NCBI RefSeq assembly: GCF_014805685.1
Contig: NC_060885.1
Coordinates: 33,033,632-33,097,631, forward strand
DNA length: 64,000 nt
Direction of reading: 5' to 3'
Source of the DNA: Silurus meridionalis
Taxonomy: Eukaryota > Chordata > Actinopteri > Siluriformes > Siluridae
Below, piece after piece: positions 37,401 to 50,818 of the stretch. The notes under the pieces are model-generated. The model was not told the origin of the DNA. It saw only the letters and a program-made list of their open reading frames with translations, and made no database searches. A program made the position numbers and the translations under genes. How positions within the stretch are numbered: position 1 is the first letter of the stretch; the number at the start of each line of letters is the position of its first letter.

Positions 37401-40400
37401 TTGTTGGTTATTGTAATCACGTGAATGAGAGATTATGAACACGTGCTTTGTTACCTCCTGTTTTCTGACTTTTAATTGGGAAAATATATGCATGCATATA
37501 TTCCTAATTAAAGAACTAGTTCGAATACGGGTTACTTCATGTCAACTTCTCACGAGTGCTTTAAACTCTGCCCTTCCGTCTCTATAGAACATTGCAGCAC
37601 GGTTCAAAAATTAACTTTGAAGAAGCTGTTATTGTGCCTCGCTCTTTTGTCGCATTCTTTATTTCCTGTGTGTGTTGTCTTTGCTTCTGGGACGTTGCAC
37701 CTGTTTTGAGTCCTCCTTTGGCGCTCCTTCAGCCTTGACGAAACTTTCTCTTGTTTGCCAGAGTGGCACCAGGAGGCTTTCATCTCCGTGATCTTTATTT
37801 GATTTTACTAATATGTGACCTGTGTCTGAGAACACATTCATTCATGTCCTAAAACAGGTGAGGGAGCTTGATTGTCCCAGGGGGTTCCATTGTGTGGAAG
37901 TTTGGAGATATGGCTGCTTGACGTCACCTCCATGAAGACTAGCGTTAAATAGAGTGCACAAGCAGGTATTTTGTTGGCTTGTATCAGCACAGATCAAAGC
38001 GACGGACTGGGTGACCTCATGCCGGAGCCCGATGTCGGGTGCGATAAGCAATCCAAGCGTTGAAATCTGTTCTTCGGAGAATGAATCCTCTCTTCTGGGA
38101 CGCTCGAGCTCGCAAGAGGTTCATTAAATATGACACACAAGGCTCATACATCAGATCTTGCAGAGGAGGGATACAAATGAAGGTTATTATTAATTGGCAA
38201 AAGGACCAGAAATGCCTTTATCTACATTCTTCTCAAGAAGATCAGGTTCACTAGGATTAATTCTAAAAAATTATAATAAATAATATCATGCATTTTACGC
38301 TTTAGCAATAATGACTTAAATGATGATGGAGCATTTCAGCCTGCCCATTTTTTCCACAATTGCTCAAGCTGTATCAGGTCTATAGGGCTATATTTTTTTT
38401 AAAGCTTTGTCTCAGAGTCTCAGATTGAGATATGAGCCCTGAAAAATTCTGATATGTTCAGCTTCTTAGATTTGAAACACCTCTGGCTATATATTTAGGA
38501 TTGTCAGATTCTGACTAGATCAGTAGTCAGTTTCCTGTTCATGCTGAGAAACATCATTCACCACAAAATTATAATGCTACCATCTCCAAATTTCTCTCTA
38601 GACATGGTGTCTTGATGAAATTGGATTTCTGCCAAGTGCTTTGTGACCTAGGATTAAAGCGTTCAGATTCTGACTTTTCAAACCAGAATTGTTCCAGCAT
38701 CTCCATTTATTGCTTTTTTTTTTTTTTTTTTTTTTTGCTAGTCATGTGTACATTACAATACAGTGAAATTAAAGTGCAGGGTTGGCCATGATACAGTGCC
38801 CTTGGATCACAGAGTGTTAGGGGCCTTGTTCAAGGGCCCAAGAGTGGCAGCACATGGGCTTGAACTCCCGAACTTCTTATCAGTTATCCAGATCCTTAAC
38901 AACTCAGCTACTACTTTACCAGTATAAGGGAACTTCTTGTTGTTTTTGTTCTATCCAGGAACAAGAAAAAAGCAGTGTTCACGTTGGCATAACAGTAGTA
39001 TCATGGTTCTTTGTTTCTAGACTATTGCATAAAATAAATACATTGGTTTGATTCAATAATCAAGATTGTTCTTAGTTTCTAGTGTTCTGATATTCTGCCC
39101 TTTTTCCTCTTGGTAAAGAGATTTGTGGTTGGATTTTCAGACCGTTCTGTGAACGATGCAGCGCAGGTGCTTGCAATCGGGATCATCTTGACAACTATCG
39201 TATGATCTCATGTCTGAGTCAGTAACTCATTAAAGCGGTGGAGGAATTGAACCCCGTCTATGACGAGCACGATATGACTTGTGGTGTCAAAAACTAACAA
39301 GAAGTATAAAGTTAAATCAGAGAGGACACCAAGACCAAGCATGAAATCATTATATTTGCAGTAAGGGCAGGGAGGAGGAGAAGGGGGGGTTTTGAAATGA
39401 GACAATTGGCTTGATAGTTAAAAAAAAAAAGGATTTATATAGCTTGGGTCTGTTAGGTGTAACATATGGAGTTTGAGTGCCCCTTTACTGTGAATAGAGG
39501 CCTCGATCATATCAGAGTGCATGAACTGGCCACCATGTTCGCTGTGTCATACCCAAAAGTATTTCCTTCATTTGTGCTTGGGCGTATTGGAAACACACTT
39601 TTAGAGCAGTTCACACCAGCGCTTGGGTTCATGCTCCTTTGCATTGTATTGCTGGTGTCAGATGCATCTCCTGCTGGAAAAACATCTCAAGTAATGGGCT
39701 ATATATCAAACATCGTAAAAGCGATTCTGTACACACACAGGAATGTTTTGGTTTAAAATAAAATCGTCCTTTTTTTTTTTTTTTTTTTCACGCCGAACGT
39801 TAAGAGCACTCATTTTCGTCAATCAACATAAAGGAAGTGTGCTGTCTTAACAAGCGTTGACTGAAAACCATCGCGGTTCCTGATTTAAGAACATGCATTT
39901 GAAGTAAATACAGTGCCCAAACAGGATAAAATCTCATGTTAGTTAATTTTATTACAATCCGTGTATTTGACTGATTATAATTAAATCTATAGTTTTGTTC
40001 TAACGCTGTATCGTTTCTATAGTAACAGCAAATTCACTTACAGTATGGTCAAAAAGCTCCATAACCAGCTAAATAAAATTGGTTCCAAAAATGTGTTACA
40101 ATGGTTCGACTTTTACTTTGTTCGCTGACGTTAGCGATACGAAGCAACATTTTCGTGTGATATGTTGGGACACAGTAAAATACTGTTACTTTAATGAAAT
40201 TTGACTTAAATACAGACTTGAGTTTAATGTGAGTTATGCACTTTTGCACAAAAAAAAAATCTCCTGTTATAATGTCATTCATGATAATGAAAAAAATCGC
40301 AGATTCAGAATTCAGACAGCGGATTCGACGGCATTTCGCTTTCAGACGGTTCTGCATCACTGGCGTCTGTATTGTCTGGGGTTTTTTTTTTTTTTCCCCT

Positions 40401-43400
40401 TGCATTAATTTTTTTTTTTTTGCTTACTCAGCAATGGATATCATTTAAAATGTAGTCAAGTACCATACTTTAAACAAAACATACCCAAGTAAAATTACAG
40501 ATTTAAAAAAATGACTTAATTCAATATATAAGTACATTTTATAAATATATTTAGTTTATTACTTTCCACCTTTAGCATATATTGTGTAAAATTTATACAG
40601 TACAGTAGTGTTAATTGCGCTGTTTTTGCTAGATTCTGTACTGTAATTTGTTCAATTATTAACCCCATACTGATCACCACTCCTGGGTAGATTAGGTCAT
40701 GTCATGACTTAAGATATTTTCAAGTTGTGATGGTGTCATTGTAAGTCAGGGACTACCTGTATTTGACCTATTTTTGTCTGCCAGACAAAGAGTCTGGTGG
40801 CGTCTGGGCTTTATAACCATCGTTACACTTTCTGCCATGGGAGAGTCTTCAGGTCGGTCATGGTCAGTAAATCTTTTCAAGCCTGTAAAGGAACGAATGT
40901 TTATATACCTGCTTTAACGTAAGAGATAACAGGAGCAAACTTGTCTCCAGTCTGTTCCACAGTGTCAAAGTTAAACAGTAAAATCGCCGTCATTTTGTTT
41001 TATTCCTTATTCATTCAGCGCATATTGTTCCAGTGTTGTTGTCAAGCATCAGTGGTGATAGTGGAACGGATTATGATTGTATCTGAACGTGATTTTTGAA
41101 CAACACTTATTGCTTGTTGAAGCGCTCTTGTTCGACTCAGCATCCATGAAGGAAAAAGAAAGGAAAAGATTATTTCAGTGTGAAGAAAACGTCCCCTTGC
41201 TGAATGCCGGTGATCTTATAGGCATTGACCCAGGAGTGGAAAAGAGTGCTTAGTCACATTACTACAAGTCGAACAATGTACCAACATTCAATAACTCACA
41301 GTGCGCTTTTTGTTAGAGGAGTCTCTCTGGGTCGAATGATGACTGAAGAATGGGATGTAAAAAAAAAAAGGAGTACAAAAGAATGTCGGCTTTAAATCAA
41401 AGAGCTTTCTTTTCTAATCCAGAGTTGTTTAACACAGAATTTATGGTTAATCCGTGGATTTTATGCCTGATTTATAAATTAACTTGGGTATTTAATTTCC
41501 AAACGATGTTCCTCAGTTAGCAAAATTGCTAAAGTCATGTTTTGTGTGCAGTGCGTTCAGCCACGAGCACATCCAAGACCAGGAAGCACGTCTACGCACC
41601 TGGCTGCACAGTTGTCAATAACCATATCTATAAACATGTTATGTATTATGGAAATGTTTTGGCTTCTCTGTGTGCTGATGGAGCTGAACCCCCAACTTCC
41701 TGTGGTGGGAGCAGAGAGGAAGCGGCGTGTATGAGTGTGTGTGTTTGCATGCATGCCTTTCGCTCATGCTTGCACCGAGGACCTGCCATCATGGGGCCAG
41801 AGTACAGGGGGGGGCGGATGAAGCCGAGGGACACGCTGCCGTCCCTTAAACAACACGCTAACTGCTTTTTCCCCTTTCTTCATGGCCTTGGACTTGTGTT
41901 TCCTCTCCTCTCACCAAATTCGCAGACACATCCGGCATGTGTTTCTCATGCAAGTGTGTGTGTGATCTGCTATGTTGTTTACCGTATCGCCTTCCAGTAC
42001 ATCCCTAATCAGAAATAGAGCTAATTATTATATTACTTATATGGACAAATCTTTATATTTCATGCTCTTTCTGGTTGACCCTAATATGTTGTTGTTGTGT
42101 TTTTCCCTTTCAGAAGAATAGAACGTTAGTTATGACCAGCATGCCAACCGAGTAAGTATATTTGGCTTGCTTTTGACATGTCACATGTCACGTATTATTG
42201 CAATGTTATTATTTATTTATTACTTTATTAGACGTTCATTATCTGCACTCATGACAAATCTGTCATTCATCAGAAGTGCTCGAGCTGACCCTCAAGCTTT
42301 GGAAATAAATTGTTTTACAGATAACATTAAAACTGAGTAATAAATTTAATATTGAAGTCATTGTGGGAGGAATGAAATGCAAATGAGTTGTATTCTATCT
42401 CCAGCCCTAACACCAAGGCGTGATGTCTCTTTGTTAGAAAACAGCAGACGGTCTTACAGGTGGTGAACTCTCTGGGTGGCTTCACTGTGGTGGACATGGT
42501 GTGTGAGAGTACGACACACGTGGTGTCCGGGAGTCCACGACGCACCCTTAATATCCTACTGGGTATCGCACGAGGATGCTGGATTCTCTCCTTTGAATGG
42601 GTGGGTTTGTCTGATGTACTTTGCGTCCCGGAGACTGCGTTATATACAGTAAATTAATTTACATTTTTGAGCCATTATCTTTACAATTATCTATTATATA
42701 TATATACGGCCTGCGTATGAATGAAATCACACTGTAAGACAGGAGCTTTGAGGATTGATCAGTCTGCTGCACTGACTCAGGACTACAGTTTTCATCTGAT
42801 CACCATCACTGCACCTCAACATCGTTTATCTGTAATAAATGGACATTCGGTGCAAACCAGATGAGGATGGGTTTCCTCTTAAGTCTGGTTTCTCCCTTAT
42901 GCCGTCTCGGGGAGTTTTTCCTTGCCACAGTTGCGGCTCACTTATTAGGGACAAACTTGCACTTATGAAGAACATCGTATTCATCCTTTATCACCGCATT
43001 ATCTGTGTAAAGCTGCATTGAGACAATGTTAAAAGTGCTATACAAATAAAAATGTATTGAATATTCAACAGCAGGTGTAAGGGCCTTGCTCAGGGGCCCA
43101 TTAGAGGCATCTTAGTGGTGCTCATGACGTCATCAATAGTCTGTTCACTCCTTTTTATAGAAGGTCCCAAGTTGAATTATATTATTGTAATTAATATATT
43201 TCTTTAGATTTTCCACACGTGGTTTCGAGAGGAAGTTACTTCAAAAGTATTTTGTCATATGTTTTTAATGTCTTTAGATTTAGGACTTATTTAAAAAGAT
43301 CAATAAAAAAAAATATTTTCTCATAGATCTTATGGTGTTTGGAGCATCGCCAGTGGGTTCCAGAAGAGCCGTATGAACTTTCTGATCATTTTCCTGCCGC

Positions 43401-46400
43401 CCCGGTAAGCCGAATCCTAAACGTATTTCAAGTGCGCACATATTTAATAACATTGTTTAATTGCTGGTTATAAATGTGACTCAAGTATCCAGTCGACTTA
43501 TCATGTAGTAGGAACATCTGAGATGCCGTGTCACATCTTCCGATCTTTAGTTTAGTCCACTTTAATTGTCCAGTTTTAGTTTCTCTGCCCAGTGTAGCTT
43601 CACATTCTTGATTTTGGCTGACAGGAACGGAGCCCGACATGGTCTTCTCCTGTGGTCGCCAATCCACATCAGTGTTTTCCCATGTTGTGTTCTGAGATTC
43701 TTCTCTGCTCATCACGGTTGTAAAAGTCGATTTCTTGGCGTTATCGTAGCCAATGAGTAAATATTATCCTGATTTGTTTCAATACTACACAGTGATGCAG
43801 AAATTTCGCCATTTTTCAAGTCTTATTTTGTACAAATAATGTACAATATGGTGCATTTTACAGAATCGTTTCTTCCAACGGGAACAGAAAACTGGCACAG
43901 GTTGAAAAGAATCATCCAATGTGGATAAAAGGCGATGTTTTACAAAGACAACTTGGCTGAAATGTAGACATCCTGCTTGGAGGAAAGTAAAAGGTTGGAA
44001 AATAGGTGCAGTAGGGTTCCTATTCTGTTTTTTCACCCTGCCCTGAAATGGGCTTTTGTAGGAAAGAAAGTCATATTAGTATTCTGCATTCCACTTTAAT
44101 TTGCTTTCTGTGAGGTACACCAAAACGCCTCTTCTGTCAAGGTCTTCAACCGTGATCTCCAAAAGTGGCACAGATTGAAATATTTGGATGCCAGCATTGT
44201 GACTTTTCAAAGGAAACCATGGCTTTGGGGTTTAATCCCTCTATAACTAAACTTGTTGATAGCTTTCCAATTCAATGAAAGTCTGTCAGAATGCACAGAG
44301 GATGTATTGCCTTCAGTTTTCACCTGCTGTGGCAGTGATGATTTCAGTTTTACTGGCAGCTCTGCATGCTTCAGGTATCCACCGTGTTGCATCGTGAGGT
44401 CATATTTGGATCAGATCATCGAAACTGTCTGAAAGATTGTTCCCCATACAAACTCCCGCTATAGAGAGGGCTTTCTTTTAGATTGTTGTAAAACAAATCA
44501 GAAATGAAAGCATTGTACATGTAACATTTTTTTAATGACATTTTGTCAAACACCTTTTAAAGTACACTATTAAGCATGTATAATACAAATAAATATCCCC
44601 AAAACTGCTCAGTCAGATTTTATTAATTAAAACTTGTTAAACAATGTTGCCATGTAATTAAGAATTTATATCCATGTTGCCTTAAAAAATGTCATTGGAA
44701 AAAAAATACAACAAACAAATTGCAATAAGGTTTTAACCAAAATAAATTTCAATGCAAAAGTGTGTGTAACTTAAGAAAATAAATAAATAGGAATTGATGC
44801 CTCAGCAGTGTATAGTGTAATTACAACCTATTACATCAAGTCCTTTTGGCAACTTAGCTGAAGATTTGGTTTTGCTAGTATGATGAGTTGTCATGTAATA
44901 AATGATAAAAAAAAAAACATAGCAGAATTGCAATACTGTATTACTTTGCAGTCTCTATACAGAAAGAAACAGTTCTCTTTCCGCTCTTTTTATTATGCTA
45001 AAACTTATTTTTGCTTATTTCAAATGGCTGTAAAGGTAGGTTTGAAATATACAAAGAGGCAAATCCTGTGCAAAATATATATATCTATATATCTATACAT
45101 AAAAAAAGAAAAGTCTGGGAAATTTGTCTTTCAGAAATATATTAAGAATTGCAAATAGTACTAAAATTACAAAATATTCAAATCACTAAACAGCTGTAAA
45201 CAAAAGGACGACTTTTACCATTTGCTTTGTTAGTGTTTTGTTACCTTTGTACCATAGTTGCATTTTCTATCTTCAAACTTTATCAAAGTAAAAGCTGTAT
45301 ATAAACAAGATGTTCAGAAATAATAATAATGCATTCGATGCCATTATGTGGTTTCGCATATGGAACAATAGCAACCCCATTTAAGTCCCGTAGGTCCACG
45401 TCCAATGCAGGGTTTCTTCAACAGCACTTATCCGTACTTTGTGCTGCATCCTAAAAATTCTTTTTTCAATTTTAAATTTTTTTATACATGTTTCTCACAT
45501 GTTCTTACTGATTTAATACGTTGTGTTAAATCTGTAAGTTTCTTTCAAGTGCTTTCTTCTTTGCAGGCTTTTCTTCCTCGACTTGTAGATAAAGGTTTTT
45601 TTAACACCCTCTAAAAGTATCTTGTATCACTTTGCCTCAATACTGCACCAATGTCTTCTCAGAAATCCACTGGTCTTATCATAATCGTTGTTGCTTTAAG
45701 TGAATATCCAGAGCCTTTCCAATAGTACCACTTGATACCGTTGAAGCGACTGGTGTGCTGCCCCTGCTGATAGTACACACCGTTGAGATTGGAAGGGCCG
45801 CAGGCGTCAAACCACCAGCCTGTGAAAATAAACCGAATAACTTTTAGATTATTAACACACAAATTAGGGCCTGGTTGAAGCACTCATGGATGATGGGGAG
45901 AGCTGACAAAACCATCCAGGGTTGGTGAAGGTTAACACAAGATCTGGTGCTCATGATGAGTTATGTCCATGCTGTCTGCCCTCTTCCACATACCTGAGCT
46001 TAAAGATGTATTACGATTGGCTTGTATTGCTGTAACTGTCTTCTGATTGGCTTGTATTGCTGTAACTCTTTCGGGCTGCTGACCACATATGGCCATGGCA
46101 CCCATTTCTTCTTATTAAACAGAAGTAGACATTGATTCCCTTAGTAGCCTCTGTTCTCTCTTCCTTTTTTTCTCACGCTAAGGTTGTGAATAAGTGAAAA
46201 AAAAGCCTTTCATGTTACCTAAAATCTGAAAAGTTTCTGATGGTACACACTGACACTAGAGACTCTAGCCATAAAATTGGAAGCAAACTTTCTTATATGG
46301 AACACTTGCTTTCAACAATTATACATTTTCCTTTATATTTAAAAATCTGTTTATTATCAGACATTATAGAGGATGTGAAGTGTCTGAAGATGTTACTATA

Positions 46401-48271
46401 GAAACCAAACGAATACTGTTGTATGTATACATATATGTAATATTTTTAGCTGTACAGATGTTAGAAATTAAACAAGAATTTGAGCATATGTAGCAAGGGT
46501 GGGGTGTTAAGGTTGTTCAGACCTTGTAGCAACACGAGGGCTGAGTTAGCAGTTTGCTGTAAACACCCACGAGATAGAAGGCTCTGCTAGTCTGCAGTTC
46601 CCAGACCATTAATGTCAACTTTCACAAGGGCCCAATTCCCAAAAGAGATGAACAGTGATTACCTCCCAGCTAATTTCGCTTGAGAGTCGTGACCCCAGAC
46701 ACGAAAAATGCAAAAGTAGGAGGACCCTCAGGGGAAGGAGGTTGTAGCAATGAGCTTGTTTGGATGTGTGTGTATGTGGATATTTGTATTGAAAAATTAA
46801 ATAATTTCAACAACAACCTGCTTACCTCCTGTGGTTAGCTGTGAACACTTGCAAACACATTTGTCATTGTCTGCATCCTTTGTGCTAAAATCACTTCCTG
46901 GCTGGGCAAGGCTGCTGATTTTACCCGCAGTTCCACTGTAGCCTTTAAGGTGTATCCTGTGTAATTGGAAATGCAGAAATACACAATGTCAGAAGGAAGC
47001 CCTTAATTACTGTATGGAGAAGTGAGAGGAGTGCAGTGAACGCATAGATCAGGTGTAGATCAGCTCTCTCTCTCTCTTTCTCTCTCTCTGTGAATTAACT
47101 ATGCAGGACACACACATCTATATATAGCAGTTAATGCATGTAATCTTTCCTTTCTGTATTTTACACCCTATCATGCACTATCCATCTGTCTATATATCTT
47201 TCTCTTCCCTATTCTTGCTACTTCTTTTCCTAATTTTCTCATTATCTCTTGTTTTCTCTTAATATTCTTTTCTTAAATTTTTTTGCTCTGCTTGATTTCT
47301 TCCAATATAAAGTGAAAATATAATAGAATCGCTCTCACGCACATACTGTTAGACGCAAAATCGTGCAATCATGTCCTTTTTTTCTTTGTCTTCCTAGCTC
47401 TCTCTCCTTCTCTCTACACAATTTCTCACTCACTCTTTCTGGCTCTATTTACTTCCGCCTGTTTTCAGTACGTGAAAGGGACAACAGGAACCCCATGGTG
47501 TTGTCTAGTTTGATTCACTGTGTCCAACATTGTTACTGTATGAAATCTCGAGGCAATGTTTTTTTTGTTTTTGCCTTCGGTTTATTATTGCCCTGAGGTC
47601 AAACAGCAAGGTTTAAGATGGTTTGCTTTGTATTCGAGTGAGCGTGATAAGAGTTCAGAGACAGCTCTGGGCTGTTGTCGTCCTGTTTCTGTATCTCATA
47701 GGCCATAACCATTTCCAGATGGCAAAAATATTTACTTTGGAACGAGGACAAGTGTGTGGCACCGCTCGTGAGATTTTGTGGCAGCACGAGTATAAAAGTG
47801 CAACTGTGTATTAACTTTTCGCTTATGGTTCATTCATCAGTACATCAAAATATTTTTTGTTTATACTGTACAGCGTAAATGGAACTATTAGAACTGTTTT
47901 CTTATCCAAACACAGGCATATGAAGGGGGTAACACTTTAACAGTATCTGGATCTGATGAATGCTTCAAAAATGCTTCACAACCATTTTTATTAAAAAATC
48001 CGGCAATTAAAACCGTCCGTGTGGAAACAGCAAAAGTTCCGTTTACTTTAACATTAAAATTTTCTGTTCATGCTTTATAAAGATATATAAATCTTTAAAT
48101 CTAGAACAGATAAAAACGTGTGATTAAGTTCGACAATCACACGATTAATAATGATTAAATATTTTTTTTATATATATATTATTTTATTACATTTTTTTAA
48201 TGGTCTTAAAAATAGACTAACCCTAGATTTGACTTTGTGAACCCAGCAGAAACTTTAATAAATTTCACTTG

Positions 48272-48307
<36 letters not shown>

Positions 48308-49072
48308 TAACAGGATAATTTCTCACCTGTATTTTTGTTCTTCATTGCTCAAGGAGAATTCCTCATACTGAGAGAAAGCAGTGTTTCCGTCCCAGTCCGT
48401 GAGCTCTATCCTCAGCACATACTGCTGCTCATTGGTCAGCTTGGAGATGTACTCGTTACCCAGCCAGTGTTCACCTGAAGCATCTCCAAACCCCTATTCA
48501 ATAAAAAAAAAAAAATCAGAACCATTTAACACTTCAGCACGTTTGTTAGGACCTTTTAAACTTCATGACCGATGTCTGTGATTTGTCTTTCTTCCCAAAA
48601 AAATCTCACCATTTTGTATTCTTTCCACGTCTGATCGAAGTCGACGGCGCCGCTGAATCGCTTCTGCACTATTGTCCATCCACCTGCCTCGGTTTCCATG
48701 TCGCAGTACGCCTGGAAAGAGACGCAGAGTCGTCTAGAGATGTGTAGCTTGTGGTGTGTGTCATACTTCCTGTCACGCTTAATACACTTTCTTTGTTTTA
48801 CTTCGCTTAGGATCAGTGCAGTGTCTGTTAAACGGCTGTTAATTTGCCAGACTTAAATGACTTCGCATGAAAAGTATCTTAGGAGAGAGTTCGGTCTGCA
48901 CAGGCATGTGTAAACTAACTACCTAAAAACAAAAAGGTTGCCTCTGGATGCAGTATTCCCCGTAAACACACTGGTGGTTCCTCATGCTGTTCCTGTTATT
49001 CAACTCTTAAGCAGTGAAATTATTGTTTATAATTTGCTGTCTGGTTTTCTTTTTTTTTCCCTTCAATATCCT

Positions 49073-49103
<31 letters not shown>

Positions 49104-50767
49104 TTCTTTCCTTTGTCTCATTCACTTTTTCTTTGTCAATCTCTTTTTCTCCTCTGTCTTTTCTTTCTGGCTTATAGATGCTCTCTGTCTATGTGAAATG
49201 GCAAAAAGGAAAAAACAGAACTCCTTCATACTTTTATTTGTTCTTTCGTATCTGGGATTGCAAGCGTGTAGACTCCACTTTCTTTGTTTCCGGCTTTAAA
49301 GATGGCAGCGCAGTCTTTGTACAATGTGGGCATGTCCTGCATCATTGCTGATTTATCTGCAAGAAGGAAAAAAAAAAAAGGAAACTGATTGAGATGCGTG
49401 ACGTCATTAAAAGCGTGCGATTATCATCAGTTACTTTAACGGATCTCTGTGCAAATCTTTGTCGAAATATAAAGCAATCTCAATTATTTTTATGACCTAA
49501 ATAATCTCTGGGGAAATTTTTTTTTTTTCGCCCAGTCCAGTACTAGTTTGGCATAATATTATTCTGACCACTTGTTTTTCCACCTGTGTGAAGGAAACAG
49601 TTTTTTTGTCTGCGATGGCTGTGCCACTCACTCACAGGTGGGGTTCTTGATATTTTGAATGAGGTTGTTGACCATTTCTTCCAGCTTAAGCTGCTGTTGC
49701 TCCATGGCCAGGTTATCTTCAGAGGCACGCTGCAGTTGCTGCTTCAGTTCCTCAATGGTGTCTGTTTGCTTCTCCACCAGCTTCTTCAGCTGCTCTTTCT
49801 CCTCCTGCAGGCTCTTCAGCTCCGCTTGCCTTTGGCCTTCCATGTCCTCCATCCGCTTTTCCAAGAAGCTTTAAAAAAAAAAAAGTTTATTAGATTTGTT
49901 TCATGGAGAACTAAGTGTGTGGATTATAAATTTTCTGCCCACATCTGTAGAAACTTTAAATGCTACCGCATCTAAACACAATTGTGTTCCTCCAGTTTTG
50001 TGGTAACAGATTGAGAAAGAACCACATGGTTGGAAAAGTCAGGTGTCCCAATGCTTTCGTTCATATAGTGAACTTCACTGATCTTTTTTTTTTTTTTTTA
50101 AGATTTAAAACAATAATAATAATATTAAAACAAAACTTCAAAACCTATGGTTGGTATGGTAACCGTAATTATTTATTCAGAGCAGCTGAACATTTCATTG
50201 CTACTTCTTTCTTGTAAAGGAGGATACATTTCTCACCTGTTTTTGCTGTTGAGTTTGGTTATTTCATTCGTCTGCAGGATCATGTCTTTCTCCAGTTTAT
50301 TTGTTGACTTTGAATTCTCAAGAAGTTGACGTTCAAGCCGCGTCGTTTGGTTTATAACCTATAAAGAAAAAAAAAGAAAACAAACACTCAATATTCCAAT
50401 TTTTTTAGTGCCCTTTAATTAATCAATTATTTACCAAAGCCCTGCTGTGGGTTTGCATAATTACAGCTTTTAGTTCTTTATAGATGTTTTTTTTTTACTC
50501 CACTTTTTACTCCAAAGTTTCTGTACTTGAGCGTTCATGTGAATGACATGAAGTGAAGACGTAAAATCTGCAGGCGTCCTTATTTGACAAAATACGATCT
50601 ACAAGAACCTAATGGATTTAGACATATGCACATTTCCCCCGGAGTATAATCTGTCACAATCAATTCCAGCTGCTCTCAAATCGGACTGTGGCTGATCGTA
50701 CGTGCCATGGTGTGGGTTTAGACGTTTATTGGTTATAGATGAGCATGTGGCCATGTGAAAGCCCTTA

Positions 50768-50818
<51 letters not shown>

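Noticed and set aside
39466..39756. 96-codon frame in mcph1 intron 9
   Set aside because: It has no recognised family, no splice context and a hydrophobic stretch typical of chance frames.
41542..42018. 158-codon frame in mcph1 intron 9
   Set aside because: Cys-rich, low-complexity translation without a domain; overlapping frames on the other strand are equally long.
49655..49975. Plus-strand frame over angpt2 exon 4
   Set aside because: It is the antisense shadow of the coiled-coil exon, and its Leu/Gln-rich text reflects the complementary codons.
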